Source: Candidatus Epulonipiscioides gigas (GTDB taxonomy: Bacteria > Bacillota > Clostridia > Lachnospirales > Cellulosilyticaceae). Taken from it: a stretch of 49,327 nucleotides of DNA. Shown piece by piece: positions 22,255 to 34,963 of the stretch; the stretch's first letter is position 1, and each line of letters begins with the position of its first letter. The DNA lies in NCBI GenBank assembly GCA_001983555.1, contig LJHE01000085.1, positions 1 through 49,327 on the forward strand, written 5' to 3'. The translations under genes and the position numbers were made by a program. The notes beneath the pieces are model-generated. The model was not told the DNA's origin. It did not search any database and saw only the letters and a program-made list of their open reading frames with translations.

Positions 22255-24186
22255 ATGAAAACATTTTATATAACAACACCTATTTATTACCCAAGTAATA
22301 AGCTCCACATTGGACATTCATATACTACTGTAGCAGCTGATGCTATGGCTAGATATAAACGTCTACGTGGATATGATGTGATGTTTCTCACTGGAACAGA
22401 TGAACATGGTCAAAAGATTGAAAGACGTGCCCAAGAAGAAGGAAAAACTCCACAACAATTTGTAGATGATATTGTTATTTGGATAAAAGACCTTTGGAAA
22501 ACTATGGATATTTCATACGATAAATTTATTAGAACTACAGATAAAGAGCATAAAGAAGTTGTAGCTAAAATATTCAAAAAACTTTATGAGCAAGGTGATA
22601 TTTACAAAAGTGAGTATGAAGGTTTATATTGTACCCCTTGTGAATCATTTTTTACAGAGCATCAATTAAAAGATGGTAAATGTCCTGATTGTGCTCGAGA
22701 AGTTGAAAAAGTTAAAGAAGAATCTTATTTCTTTAAATTATCTAAGTATCAAGATAGATTGATTAAACATATTGAAGAGCATCCAGATTTTTTAATGCCT
22801 CAAACTAGACAAAATGAAATGCTCAATAATTTCTTAAAAGCTGGATTAGAGGATTTATGTGTTTCCAGAACTTCATTTAAATGGGGTGTTCCTGTAAGTT
22901 TTGATGAAAAACATGTTGTTTATGTTTGGCTTGATGCATTATCTAATTATATTTCTGCTCTTGGATATATGACAAAAAATGATGCTGATTTTAAGAAGTT
23001 TTGGCCTGCTAATGTTCAATTAGTTGGCAAAGAAATAGTAAGATTTCATGCTATAATTTGGCCTGCAATTTTAATGGCATTAGGTGAAGAGCTTCCAAAG
23101 CAAATTTTTGGTCATGGTTGGCTTATAATTAACGGTGGAAAGATGAGCAAATCTATTGGAAATGTAATAGACCCTAGCATTTTAGTTCAAAGATATAGCT
23201 CTGATGCAGTTAGATACTTCCTGCTTCGTGAGATTGCTTTTGGACAAGATGGAAACTTTACAAATCAAGCTCTAATAACTAGAATAAATTCTGACCTTGC
23301 TAATGACTTAGGTAATTTAACTTCCCGTACAATAGCTATGATTGAAAAGTATTTTGATGGTAAGTTGATAGGTAAAGGTACAGAAAATGAATTTGATGCT
23401 AATGTTCAAGAGATTATAAAAGAAAATGTTTCTTTTACGGAAGAAAATATGGAAAAACTTTTCTTTAATACTGCTTTAGAAAATATTTGGACAATAATCA
23501 GACGTTTAAACAAATATATTGATGAAACTATGCCTTGGGTTTTAGCTAAAGATGAAGCCAATAAAGAAAAACTTGCAGGTGTTTTATATACCTTAGCAGA
23601 GGGACTTAGAATTGTAAGTATAATGATTGAACCATTTATGCCAACTACTCCATCTAAAATATGGGCTCAATTAGTGATAACAAAAGGAGATTTAACAAAT
23701 TGGGATACCATTCATAATTTTGGAGCTCTAACTGAAATCACTGCTAAAAAAGGTGAAAATATTTTCCCTCGAATTGATATTGAAAAAGAACTAACAGAAC
23801 TAGAGAATGCTCAACAACCAATTGAACAACTTCAATCAAACAAAGAGCTTGAACCAGAAGTACCAATTTCAATAGATGATTTTACAAAAGTTAAACTTAA
23901 AGTTGGTGAAGTTATTGAGTGTGATAAAGTAAAAAAAGCGGATAAACTTCTTGTATCTAAAATTAAAATTGGTGATGAAGTACGCACAATTGTTTCTGGT
24001 ATTGCAAAGTTTTATTCTCCAGAAGAATTTATTGGTAAAAAAGTGGTTGTAGTAACAAATCTCGCTCCAGTTAAACTTAGAGGCATTTTATCAGAAGGAA
24101 TGATTTTATGCGCTGAAGATAAAGATGGCAATCTGGTAGCAATTGCTCCAGAAAAAGAAATTGCAAATGGAGCAACAATAAGATAA
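22255..24186 (+). CDS. metG: Methionyl-tRNA synthetase
   Basis: This enzyme charges tRNA-Met in the cytoplasm. The class I signatures are HIGH at residues 18-21 and KMSKS at 296-300. The zinc knuckle region has two CxxC pairs ('CTPC' near 127 and 'CPDC' near 144). The catalytic core is followed by an anticodon-binding helical domain and a C-terminal EMAP-II/Trbp111-like tRNA-binding domain (about 535-643, 'KVGEVIECDKVKKADKLLVSKI'), the dimerising form common in Firmicutes. The frame is open 20 codons further upstream, but the ATG at 22255 has GGAGTG in front and gives the conserved 'FYITTPIYYPS' N-terminus (643 residues). The short leader has no T-box. Confidence 0.97.
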   Translation: MKTFYITTPIYYPSNKLHIGHSYTTVAADAMARYKRLRGYDVMFLTGTDEHGQKIERRAQEEGKTPQQFVDDIVIWIKDLWKTMDISYDKFIRTTDKEHKEVVAKIFKKLYEQGDIYKSEYEGLYCTPCESFFTEHQLKDGKCPDCAREVEKVKEESYFFKLSKYQDRLIKHIEEHPDFLMPQTRQNEMLNNFLKAGLEDLCVSRTSFKWGVPVSFDEKHVVYVWLDALSNYISALGYMTKNDADFKKFWPANVQLVGKEIVRFHAIIWPAILMALGEELPKQIFGHGWLIINGGKMSKSIGNVIDPSILVQRYSSDAVRYFLLREIAFGQDGNFTNQALITRINSDLANDLGNLTSRTIAMIEKYFDGKLIGKGTENEFDANVQEIIKENVSFTEENMEKLFFNTALENIWTIIRRLNKYIDETMPWVLAKDEANKEKLAGVLYTLAEGLRIVSIMIEPFMPTTPSKIWAQLVITKGDLTNWDTIHNFGALTEITAKKGENIFPRIDIEKELTELENAQQPIEQLQSNKELEPEVPISIDDFTKVKLKVGEVIECDKVKKADKLLVSKIKIGDEVRTIVSGIAKFYSPEEFIGKKVVVVTNLAPVKLRGILSEGMILCAEDKDGNLVAIAPEKEIANGATIR

Positions 24187-24194
24187 TTTTTATC

Positions 24195-24228
24195 TAAAAA
24201 AAGGTATACTGCATTTACAGTATACCTT
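24195..24228 (-). terminator. Intrinsic terminator in the metG / URO-D convergent gap
   Basis: AAGGTATACTG (24201-24211) and CAGTATACCTT (24218-24228) form an 11-bp stem with a six-base loop. On the minus strand the stem runs into a T-run (seven A on the plus strand at 24196-24202), so it terminates the URO-D-like gene. It may also stop metG transcription. Confidence 0.8.
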
Positions 24229-24239
24229 ATCCATATCAA

Positions 24240-25259
24240 CTATCTTTTTAAATTTTTAAAAGCATCAACCATTGCTAATATATTTTCTGGTGGAACATCA
24301 AAAGCAAGTGCATGAGTTGGTGCAATAATTAAACCTCCACCTGGTTTAAGGACATCAGCAATTTTTTCTACTTCGTCTTTAACCTGCTCTGGAGTTACAT
24401 ATGGAAGAACTTGTTGAGTTGAAATTCCTCCCCAAAATGCGAGCTTATCACCATATTTTTCTTTAACTTCTTTAATATTATAAACTTCTGGTTGGAATGT
24501 TTGATAACAATCTAATCCTATCTCTATTAGATCAGTAAATAGTTCATGACAATCTCCACAAGAGTGTTGCAGTACAAATAAACCTTTGTCTTTAACTTTT
24601 TTATAAAGTTTAGCCATTTGAGGTTTTATATAAGTTCGCCAATGCTCAAGTCCCATAATTAGACCATGTTGTTGACCCCAGTCATCTCCAAAATATATCC
24701 CATCAAAATCATATTCAAGAGCAATATCAACAAGATGACAATAATAATCTCCTATTTTATTAAAAAATTCTAAAGTCTCTTCTGGATATGCAACCATTCC
24801 ACATAAAACTTCTTCCATTCCTGCAATAGACCATGCACGCTCAAACATTAAGAAACCAAAGCCATACATTAAAAATCTATCATCTTTAACTTTATCTTTA
24901 GTCATTTCTTCACATTCTTTGCGTAATCTTTCTTCATCACATTTTGGAAAAATATAATCATGATCACCCATATCTTGTATTTGATATACATCTGGTAACC
25001 CTATATCTTTATCAGCGCCATTTCTATTCCATTCTACACCAAATTCATCTCTAAAATAGCCAGGTTTATCTGAAATTTCTGTTGGCCATCCCCAATATTG
25101 CTTATAATATAAAAATTCTCCCAACTTGTGTTCAATGTCAGGGTCTTTTGTATATTCAATTAACTGTTCTAGTGCCTGCTCTGTAAAGTCTAAGTGATAT
25201 GGAATAACATCTGTTTCCTTGTGATTTAATGCATCAATTACAACTTCTCTTCTTGTCAT
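24240..25259 (-). CDS. Uroporphyrinogen decarboxylase (URO-D) superfamily protein
   Basis: The 339-residue protein has the (beta/alpha)8 URO-D fold pattern: N-terminal 'TRREVVIDALNHKETDVIPYHLDF', central 'DGIYFGDDWGQQHGLI', then 'LQHSCGDCHELFTDLIEIGLDCYQTFQPE' and 'KLAFWGGISTQQVLPY'. This branch usually comprises corrinoid or cobamide-dependent methyltransferase relatives (MtaA/MtbA-like) or sugar-locus proteins of unknown activity, not haem synthesis. The HxCxxC-like 'HSCGDC' could hold a metal, as zinc does in methyltransferases of this fold. No corrinoid protein or haem genes are adjacent, so the substrate is unknown. AGAGG precedes the ATG. Confidence 0.85.
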   Translation of the reverse strand: MTRREVVIDALNHKETDVIPYHLDFTEQALEQLIEYTKDPDIEHKLGEFLYYKQYWGWPTEISDKPGYFRDEFGVEWNRNGADKDIGLPDVYQIQDMGDHDYIFPKCDEERLRKECEEMTKDKVKDDRFLMYGFGFLMFERAWSIAGMEEVLCGMVAYPEETLEFFNKIGDYYCHLVDIALEYDFDGIYFGDDWGQQHGLIMGLEHWRTYIKPQMAKLYKKVKDKGLFVLQHSCGDCHELFTDLIEIGLDCYQTFQPEVYNIKEVKEKYGDKLAFWGGISTQQVLPYVTPEQVKDEVEKIADVLKPGGGLIIAPTHALAFDVPPENILAMVDAFKNLKR

Positions 25260-25347
25260 TAATTAATATCCTCTCATAAATAAATTTTACACATATTTTA
25301 CCAAATTAAAATAAATTCTTCAAGTTATTTTGTCATAATTATTTATT

Positions 25348-26520
25348 TTATATCCAACTTTTCAATTTATCTATTAAAATTGCTCCAAGAGGTGCAGTTA
25401 TAATTATTCCTATTACACTTGTTGAGAGCACAACTTCACCACAACTTAATCCTGCTGCAAGTGCCACACCTCCAATAGCTGCTTGAACTGTAGCTTTTGG
25501 TAAATAACTTGCTGCACAATATAACTTTTCTTTTTTATTTAACTTTGTTCCTATTAAAGAAACAAACACACCACCACTTCTAAATATAAGCCCAATTAAA
25601 ACTAAAATAATAGCTCCTATTCCTGCATGTATTGTATAGGTAATATTTACACTTGCTCCAACAAGAACAAATAACAAAATTTCAAATGCTACCCACAATT
25701 TTGATACAATTATACTTAAATTTTTTGAAGTCTCTTCTTTCAGTCTATTTTTTAAGACAATACTTAAGCTCATGACACCTATTAACCCAGAAATTTGTAT
25801 AAAATTTTCTAATGCCTCTTCAATACCTAATAATAATAAACTACAACTTAAAATAAGAATAATTTTGATAGTGTTTCGTATAGTAAATTTTTTAAATAAA
25901 AAATATAATCCAAAGCCAAAAACTACTCCTAAAAGTGCTCCAAATATAATTGAAACTGGTACGCTAAATAATGAAGTTAAATTTAACCCATCATTACTTT
26001 CTAATGCTCCTAAAAATGATGAGAATAATACTATTACAAAAATATCATCACATGATGCTCCTGCTGTTATAAGCTGAGGAATTTTATTTTTTTGTCCATA
26101 TCCTTGTTCAATTAGAGCTGTCATTCTTGGCACCACTACTGCTGGCGAAACAGCTGCAAGAACTGCTCCAAGAAGTGCTGCTTCTAACCATGATAGAGAT
26201 AATAAAAGCGTCGCAAAAATTACATATCCAATTATTTCAAATGTAGCTGGTATAAATGCCATAAAAAAAGCTGGTTTGCCAACTTGTTTAATATCAGATA
26301 CTTTAAGAGATAATCCTGCCTTAATTAAAATAATTACCAGAGCAAATGTTCTTATATCTGCTGAAATTTCTAAGATAGTTGGATCTAACAAATTCAGAGC
26401 AAATGGTCCTATTAAAATGCCTGCAAATAGCATTCCTACAAGTGAGGGTATTCTTAAAAGCTTTGATGCAATCGAACCTAATAAACCAAATAAAAATATC
26501 AAGGCAATAGATGTTAACAT
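25348..26520 (-). CDS. Cation:proton antiporter, CPA (Na+/H+ exchanger) type
   Basis: This membrane protein has about twelve to thirteen hydrophobic segments and the Na_H_Exchanger pattern: 'LRIPSLVGMLFAGILIGPFALNLLD' at the N-terminus, 'AVLAAVSPAVVVPRM' and 'GASCDDIFVIVLFSSFLG'. The ASCDD motif resembles the ion-binding Asp pair (here C-D-D) of CPA exchangers. It probably exchanges Na+ or K+ for H+, which fits an organism whose ATP synthase c subunits look Na+-type. Two ATGs are possible. The one at 26532 abuts the AAAGGA site with no spacer, so I prefer the ATG at 26518-26520 (MLTSIALIF). No TrkA_N domain is attached. Confidence 0.85.
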   Translation of the reverse strand: MLTSIALIFLFGLLGSIASKLLRIPSLVGMLFAGILIGPFALNLLDPTILEISADIRTFALVIILIKAGLSLKVSDIKQVGKPAFFMAFIPATFEIIGYVIFATLLLSLSWLEAALLGAVLAAVSPAVVVPRMTALIEQGYGQKNKIPQLITAGASCDDIFVIVLFSSFLGALESNDGLNLTSLFSVPVSIIFGALLGVVFGFGLYFLFKKFTIRNTIKIILILSCSLLLLGIEEALENFIQISGLIGVMSLSIVLKNRLKEETSKNLSIIVSKLWVAFEILLFVLVGASVNITYTIHAGIGAIILVLIGLIFRSGGVFVSLIGTKLNKKEKLYCAASYLPKATVQAAIGGVALAAGLSCGEVVLSTSVIGIIITAPLGAILIDKLKSWI

Positions 26521-26673
26521 TTTAAATATCATTCCTTTCTTGAATATTCATATTCTAAATAAAATCCAACTTCAATCCTATAATTATGGCAATCGAAAAA
26601 AATATTTTGATGGTATTAACCTTGATATATTACTATACTTTCTATATTTATATTATAAATCAAATTTATACAA

Positions 26674-27258
26674 TTAAAATTCTGTGTCTATCTCTATATC
26701 ATCATCCATATCAGCTAATAAATTAATTTTTAAATCCAAATCATGTTTTAATGCAGATATAGTTGCTCTTAATAAAATTTTTAAACCTTCTAAATATTCT
26801 ATTCTGTCTGCATCCTTAGAATCAGTATTTTCAAATTCTTCAATAAGCTCTGTTTATTTATTTAATGCATCATAATAATATTCTTCTTTTTTCTGATATA
26901 GTTTTTTATTATTTTTATATGCTATTAGAGCAGCACCTGCTCCTACTATAATTACTGGAGCTGCCGCTATTGTTGCTATTCCTCCAAGCATATTCCCGCC
27001 TATGGCTGTCAATCCACTTGTTATTCCAACTGCACTAAGACCAACAACTGAACCACTAAAATATAACAATAATCCCATAGCTCCTAAACTTGCAATAGCA
27101 GTTGTTCCTAATAATACGGCATTTTTAAGTGCATCAGGTATATCTGAGGTTTCAATTGTTCTTGTTTTATCATTAAGTGCTATTGTTAATTCATTTAATA
27201 CTTCCTCTACATATCTCAATGATTCTAATGTTGGAAAAACCATATCCTTTTTTTTCAT
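26674..27258 (-). pseudogene. Small membrane protein gene interrupted by an in-frame stop
   Basis: From the ATG at 27258 (AGGAGG upstream) 134 residues are read up to TAA at 26854-26856. They comprise a charged helix, two or three Gly/Ala-rich hydrophobic segments (about 45-110) and a Lys-rich tail. The same frame then continues without a gap for 59 further codons ('TELIEEF', 'RIEYLEGLKILLRAT', 'LKHDLDLKINLLADMDDD') to a stop at 26674-26676. The composition of the second part is protein-like and acidic, balancing the basic tail. I infer one original gene of about 194 residues broken by a single nonsense change. A functional 134-residue product, or read-through, is also possible. I recognise no family. 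Confidence 0.55.
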
Positions 27259-27282
27259 AAAATATATCCTCCTTTTAAAATT

Positions 27283-27314
27283 GAAAAGACCACAATAATT
27301 GTGGTCTAAAAAAA
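27283..27314 (-). terminator. Intrinsic terminator of the atp operon
   Basis: AGACCACAA (27287-27295) and TTGTGGTCT (27299-27307) form a perfect 9-bp stem with a three-base loop. On the minus strand it is followed by TTTTCAATTTT. It lies four bases past the atpC stop. Confidence 0.75.
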
Positions 27315-27317
27315 TAA

Positions 27318-27707
27318 TTATTTCATTTGAAGTCTTATCAGAGCTTTCTGCAATGCAATTTCAGCTCTGTTGTGATCTGAGTCTGGAGAGCTTTTATGTC
27401 CCTGTGCTCTTTCTTTTGCGGATGTTGCACGTTCTTTGTCAACTTCCCCTTCAAGTTCCGATGCATCTGTGAGAATAGTTACTCTATCTTTAATAACTTC
27501 AGCAAATCCACTCATAGTAGTTGCTTCTTTCTTTTCACCATCTTTTTTATAACGTATAATTCCATAGCTTAAAAGAGCAACAACTGGCTCATGGTCATAC
27601 ATAATACCCATTTCACCTTCAACTGTTTTAAGAACAACCATATCTACCATTTCATCAAAAACTCTTCTAGTTGGTGTAATTATTTCTAATTTAATTTGAT
27701 TTGCCAT
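27318..27707 (-). CDS. atpC: ATP synthase F1 subunit epsilon
   Basis: This is the central-stalk subunit that links the gamma shaft to the c-ring and can inhibit ATP hydrolysis. The 129 residues show the N-terminal beta-sandwich ('LEIITPTRRVFDEMVDMVVLKTVEGEMGIMYDHEP') and the C-terminal two-helix part ('RAEIALQKALIRLQ'). It is the last gene of the operon, 14 bases after atpD, with a GGGGGTGAG ribosome site. Length and motifs are ordinary. Confidence 0.95.
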   Translation of the reverse strand: MANQIKLEIITPTRRVFDEMVDMVVLKTVEGEMGIMYDHEPVVALLSYGIIRYKKDGEKKEATTMSGFAEVIKDRVTILTDASELEGEVDKERATSAKERAQGHKSSPDSDHNRAEIALQKALIRLQMK

Positions 27708-27721
27708 AGTCTCACCCCCGA

Positions 27722-29234
<1,513 letters not shown>

Positions 29235-29240
29235 TACAAA

Positions 29241-30101
29241 CTATCCTAGAGCTTCTGCTCCACTTACAATTTCTGTAAGTTCTTGAGTGATTGCAGCCTG
29301 ACGAGCTCTATTATATACAATATCAAGCTTTTGTATCATTTCTTCTGCATTATCTGTGGCAGAGTCCATAGCCGTCATCCTTGCACCTTGCTCACTTGCA
29401 CTAGCCTCAACCAAACCACCAAAAGTTACATCTGCTAAATATCTTGGAACAACATATTTAAGAACTTCTTCAGTTGACGGTTCGTATACAAGCATATCTG
29501 GAATATCGTTTGTTGAAACTTCTTTAATTTCTTCTAACTCAAGTGGTAAAAGACGAATCATAGTAGGCTCTTGTTGGAGTGTTGATTTAAATGCAGTATA
29601 TGCAAGATAAACTTCCCCAACTTCACCTTTACTAAAGATTTCAGTTATATAATCCGCAAGCTCCTTCGCATGCTTATAGGTAGGTCTTTCAGACATTCCA
29701 ACCATTTCTTTGACTATATTGTAGCCTTTGGTTTTAAAATTGTCACGAGATTTTTTACCTACTGCTATAATTTGTGCATCTTCTTTATTTTGTATATCTT
29801 TTATTACAAGTTTACAAATATTGGAATTGTATCCACCTGCAAGACCTCTATCTGAAGCCAAAACAATATACGCTTTTTTAGAAGATTGATTACCTTTCAT
29901 AAGTGGCAAATTAACTGGCCCAGCTTGATGAGCAATTGAACGAATTGTTTCTTGCATTTTTAGGAAGAACGGCCTAGACTTAATAGCCGCTTCCTTACTT
30001 TTTGTAAGCTTTGCTGTTGCCACAAGGTTCATTGCGTTTGTAATCTGCTTGGTGCTATCTATACTTTTAATTCGTCCTTTAATATCTTGTAAAGACGCCA
30101 T
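29241..30101 (-). CDS. atpG: ATP synthase F1 subunit gamma
   Basis: This is the rotor shaft connecting the c-ring to the alpha3beta3 head. The 286 residues have the typical N-terminal helix 'IKGRIKSIDSTKQITNAMNLVATAKL', the central Rossmann-like part ('VLASDRGLAGGYNSN') and the C-terminal helix 'ARQAAITQELTEIVSGAEAL'. It lies 18 bases after atpA. Length and motifs are ordinary. Confidence 0.96.
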   Translation of the reverse strand: MASLQDIKGRIKSIDSTKQITNAMNLVATAKLTKSKEAAIKSRPFFLKMQETIRSIAHQAGPVNLPLMKGNQSSKKAYIVLASDRGLAGGYNSNICKLVIKDIQNKEDAQIIAVGKKSRDNFKTKGYNIVKEMVGMSERPTYKHAKELADYITEIFSKGEVGEVYLAYTAFKSTLQQEPTMIRLLPLELEEIKEVSTNDIPDMLVYEPSTEEVLKYVVPRYLADVTFGGLVEASASEQGARMTAMDSATDNAEEMIQKLDIVYNRARQAAITQELTEIVSGAEALG

Positions 30102-30119
30102 ATATTTTCACACCTTTCA

Positions 30120-31634
30120 TTATTCTTCAGGTTTAAAGCTTGCCTTAAATTCTTCTACAATATTCTTTAATTTATCATCTAGCGCCTTAGTAAGACCATC
30201 TTTTTTAACAATCTCATTATAAATTTCGGCATATTTTGTATTAACCATATCAAGAAGACCTTTTTCAAATTGCTTTACTGCTCCAAGAGGAATATCCATT
30301 AGATACTTTCTTGTTGCTGCGTATAAAATAACAACTTGCTGAGCAACTGGCATTGGCTCATATTGACCTTGCTTTAGAACTTCCATAATTCTTTCACCTT
30401 GAGTTAAAGCGTTTTGAGTTGCTGTATCTAGGTCAGAACCAAATTGTGCAAATGCTGCAAGTGATCTATATTGAGCAAGCTCCACACGGATTGGACCTGC
30501 AATTTGCTTCATAGCTTTAATTTGAGCAGCTCCACCAACCCTTGATACAGAAAGTCCAGGGTTTACCGCAGGTCTTACACCAGCATTAAATAATTCACTT
30601 TCAAGGAATATTTGCCCATCTGTTATTGATATAACATTTGTTGGGATATACGCCGAAATATCTCCAGCTTGAGTTTCTATAATTGGAAGAGCAGTAATTG
30701 AGCCTCCTCCTAATTCATCAGATAATTTAGCTGCTCGCTCTAATAATCTTGAGTGAAGATAGAAAACATCTCCTGGATATGCTTCACGTCCTGGTGGTCT
30801 ACGAAGAAGTAATGCCATTGTACGATAAGCAACCGCATGCTTAGACAGGTCATCATAAATAATTAGACAATCTTTTCCTGCCTCCATCCATTCCTCTGCT
30901 ATTGTAACACCAGCATATGGTGCAATATATTGCAAAGGAGAAAGCTCACTAGCTGTTGATGCTACTACAGTTGTATATGCCATTGCACCCTGCTTTTCTA
31001 AAGTTGATACAATTCCCGCAACCGTTGAAGCTTTTTGACCTATTGCTACATATATACAATTTACATTTTGACCTTTTTGGTTAATAATTGTGTCAAGAGC
31101 TATTGCAGTTTTTCCAGTTTGACGATCTCCAATTATAAGCTCACGTTGACCACGTCCAATTGGAACCATTGAGTCAATAGCTTTTTCACCTGTTTGTAGA
31201 GGAGTATCTACTGATTTTCTTGACATAACTCCTGAGGCAACTCGTTCAACTGGTCTAGTCTTATCAGTTTTAATAGGACCTTTTCCGTCAATTGGTTCTC
31301 CAAGAGCATTAACAACACGTCCGAGCATTGCATCTCCAACAGGAACACTTGCAACATTACCTGTAGATCTTACTGTGTCGCCCTCTTTTATGTTTTTATC
31401 TGAACCTAGTAGAACGACCCCAATGTTGTCTTCTTCTAAGTTTAGAACCATTCCTTTTACATCTCCAGGAAACTCAAGAAGTTCTCCTGCTTTAGCATTA
31501 TAAAGTCCGTGTACACGTGCAATACCGTCCCCTACTTGCATAACAGTTCCAACCTCTTTAACCTCAAGATGAGCCTTATAGTTATTAATTTGTGCCTTAA
31601 TAACACTGCTTATTTCTTCTGGTTTAAGGTTCAT
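30120..31634 (-). CDS. atpA: ATP synthase F1 subunit alpha
   Basis: This is the non-catalytic nucleotide-binding subunit of the F1 head. The 504 residues include P-loop GDRQTGKT (about 170-177), '[15 protein letters not shown]', '[19 protein letters not shown]' and the arginine-finger region '[15 protein letters not shown]'. The C-terminal helical domain is complete. The start has AAGGAGC. It lies 21 bases after atpH. Confidence 0.97.
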   Translation of the reverse strand: MNLKPEEISSVIKAQINNYKAHLEVKEVGTVMQVGDGIARVHGLYNAKAGELLEFPGDVKGMVLNLEEDNIGVVLLGSDKNIKEGDTVRSTGNVASVPVGDAMLGRVVNALGEPIDGKGPIKTDKTRPVERVASGVMSRKSVDTPLQTGEKAIDSMVPIGRGQRELIIGDRQTGKTAIALDTIINQKGQNVNCIYVAIGQKASTVAGIVSTLEKQGAMAYTTVVASTASELSPLQYIAPYAGVTIAEEWMEAGKDCLIIYDDLSKHAVAYRTMALLLRRPPGREAYPGDVFYLHSRLLERAAKLSDELGGGSITALPIIETQAGDISAYIPTNVISITDGQIFLESELFNAGVRPAVNPGLSVSRVGGAAQIKAMKQIAGPIRVELAQYRSLAAFAQFGSDLDTATQNALTQGERIMEVLKQGQYEPMPVAQQVVILYAATRKYLMDIPLGAVKQFEKGLLDMVNTKYAEIYNEIVKKDGLTKALDDKLKNIVEEFKASFKPEE

Positions 31635-31655
31635 TCTTTTATACTGCTCCTTCCT

Positions 31656-32198
31656 TTAGGCAAGTCGCAAATTTAGTAGACTTGTTTTAAGTGACTGAAT
31701 TTGCCCCTGAATACTTCCATCAACAACTTTGTCACCAACTCGAATAATCATTCCACCAAGAAGTGACTCGTCTACAATTGTAGTAAGTTCAATCTTTTTT
31801 TGAGTACTATTTTCGAGATTAGTCTTAATTTGCGCTAATTGTGTTTCGTCTAATGGAATAGAGCTTGTTACAGTAGCATTCATAAAACCTTGCTGCTCTT
31901 TTGCCATTTTAACGAATGTTTTTAAAATCTCAATTATAAGATTTTGTCTACCTTTTTTTACACACAGATACATAAGACCAACGAAATCGTCTGATGCTTT
32001 TCCTTCAAATATATTTTGAACAAGTGTTAATTTTTCTTCAAGCAACACACTTGGGTGGTTCAAAATTGTAATAAAATCTTTTTCATTTTCAAGAATCTTA
32101 ATTAATTCTTCTGCTTCTTTTTGATACTCGGGCATTTGGCCTTTTTCAGTTGCAAGGTCAAATATTGCCGTTGCATATCTGGTTGTTATTAAAGCCAA
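31656..32198 (-). CDS. atpH: ATP synthase F1 subunit delta
   Basis: This peripheral-stalk subunit (OSCP-like) ties the top of F1 to the b dimer. The 180 residues begin 'ALITTRYATAIFDLATEKGQ' and end with the conserved 'GGMIIRVGDKVVDGSIQGQIQSLK' region. The start overlaps the end of atpF by 10 bases, implying translational coupling. Confidence 0.95.
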   Translation of the reverse strand: MALITTRYATAIFDLATEKGQMPEYQKEAEELIKILENEKDFITILNHPSVLLEEKLTLVQNIFEGKASDDFVGLMYLCVKKGRQNLIIEILKTFVKMAKEQQGFMNATVTSSIPLDETQLAQIKTNLENSTQKKIELTTIVDESLLGGMIIRVGDKVVDGSIQGQIQSLKTSLLNLRLA

Positions 32199-32713
32199 GA
32201 TACATCCCCCATCTCACCAATAATTTCTTTAACAAGCTGTTCTTGTTTTTCTTTTGTAAGCTCTGTCTTAACAAATTTAGAAGCCATGAGTGATGCAACG
32301 CTTATCATTTCATCTTTCATTTCAGCACGAACTTTTTCAAGTTCTAATTGTGTATCCGCCTTAGCTTTCACTTTGATAGCAGATGCTTCTTCTTTAGCAT
32401 CCTCAATAATTTGAGCTTCTCTATCTAAAGCTTTTTTTCTAGCATCTTTTAAAATCTTATCTGCTTCATCATTTATATGTTTAATTTTACCCTCATAATC
32501 CGCTTTCAACTTATGAGCATCCGTTTTTGCATCAGAAGCATTTTTGACATCATCTGCTATTAGTTGCTTTCTTTTATCTAAAAAATCTGTAACTGGCTTG
32601 AACATAAGTTTTTTCAATATCCAAATAATAAGAATAATTGCAAGAACTTGCCACGCCCAATCCCATACCGTAGGCCATGAGAACTCTATAATTTTGCTAC
32701 CCATTTCCTCCAA
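32189..32713 (-). CDS. atpF: ATP synthase Fo subunit b
   Basis: This membrane-anchored peripheral-stalk subunit has an N-terminal hydrophobic helix (about 12-33, ending 'KKLMFKPVTDFLDKRKQLI') followed by about 110 residues of charged helix with many Ala, Lys and Glu that form the right-handed coiled coil. The 174-residue length is normal. One b gene is present (no b'). GGAGGCG lies upstream of the ATG. Confidence 0.95.
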   Translation of the reverse strand: MEEMGSKIIEFSWPTVWDWAWQVLAIILIIWILKKLMFKPVTDFLDKRKQLIADDVKNASDAKTDAHKLKADYEGKIKHINDEADKILKDARKKALDREAQIIEDAKEEASAIKVKAKADTQLELEKVRAEMKDEMISVASLMASKFVKTELTKEKQEQLVKEIIGEMGDVSWL

Positions 32714-32749
32714 AAGTAAACGCCTCCTTTCTTGGTGCCTTTATTTCTC

Positions 32750-33025
<276 letters not shown>

Positions 33026-33045
33026 CTATTTAATTAAACTTTGAA

Positions 33046-34291
<1,246 letters not shown>

Positions 34292-34334
34292 CGTGTCTCT
34301 CCTTTCTTTTGAAATTGATCATTACTATATATGC

Positions 34335-34354
34335 AAAAAACCCAAAGGGTTGTG
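34335..34354 (-). terminator. Short hairpin plus T-run between atpI and atpB
   Basis: On the minus strand CAACCC-TTT-GGGTT is followed by TTTTGC. The stem is only five to six base pairs, so termination would be weak. It could attenuate transcription from the upstream genes before the main structural genes start. Confidence 0.35.
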
Positions 34355-34363
34355 ATGCCAAAG

Positions 34364-34708
34364 TCATTTTCGTTTTATAAGCTCCATATAAGCCGCAAAT
34401 TTAAGACCTAATAAAGCTATAAAAACACCAAGTAAAGTCTGCACTCCATTTAAAGCTGATATAAATAAAACAATACCTGTAAATATATATCTAACTAAAT
34501 ATTGCCTCTGAGAATATGTAACTGCTTTATCCTCGGATAAACCAACGGCTCTATTTAAGGAATTTTTAATTGAATAAGTTTTGTAAATGTTAAGTAATGT
34601 TCCACAAGTTACACCTATTAAATAGTAAATATCAGCATCTAAAATTAGACCAATAATACTAATAATACAAGAATAAGCTATCATTGTAAGTATAAATTTA
34701 TCCTTCAT
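34364..34708 (-). CDS. atpI: ATP synthase accessory protein, AtpI (ATP-synt_I) type
   Basis: This is a 114-residue membrane protein with four hydrophobic segments, at the position where atpI precedes atpB. AtpI helps assemble the c-ring, particularly in Na+-type enzymes, and is linked to Mg2+ supply. The sequence ends 'FIALLGLKFAAYMELIKRK', as in the ATP-synt_I family. Its start overlaps the stop of the previous gene (ATGA). Confidence 0.8.
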   Translation of the reverse strand: MKDKFILTMIAYSCIISIIGLILDADIYYLIGVTCGTLLNIYKTYSIKNSLNRAVGLSEDKAVTYSQRQYLVRYIFTGIVLFISALNGVQTLLGVFIALLGLKFAAYMELIKRK

Positions 34709-34932
34709 TTTTTTGCTCCTTTTTTGGCTTCTTTTGAAACTAGATAAAACATATTTCTAAAAGCTGCTCCAACACCAACAAAGATGAAAATTATTAGAAA
34801 CAGAGGACTTATATTTGTGATATCATCTAAAAATTTCCCCACAAAAAAACATAAAAATATTGGTATAATCATTGAAAAACCAAGTTGTGAAACAAGTGCG
34901 AATGCCACTAAAATCCCTCTTTTGTCTTTCAT
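34705..34932 (-). CDS. atpZ: ATP synthase accessory protein, AtpZ type
   Basis: This 75-residue protein has two membrane helices with the AtpZ/ATPase_gene1 pattern ('QLGFSMIIPIFLCFFVGKFLDD' and 'FIFVGVGAAFRNMFYLV'). AtpZ and AtpI are commonly paired ahead of atpB and may form a small Mg2+/Ca2+ channel that assists assembly. The frame opens at 34947, but GGAGG lies four bases before the ATG at 34930-34932. It is 31 bases after the mnaA gene, so both may share a transcript. Confidence 0.82.
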   Translation of the reverse strand: MKDKRGILVAFALVSQLGFSMIIPIFLCFFVGKFLDDITNISPLFLIIFIFVGVGAAFRNMFYLVSKEAKKGAKK

Positions 34933-34963
34933 ACTTCCTCCAATCAACTACTACTAATATGTG

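Noticed and set aside
25772-26677. Plus-strand open frames opposite the antiporter gene
   Set aside because: They have no ribosome sites and biased composition, and they oppose a well-supported membrane protein gene, so they are antisense shadows.
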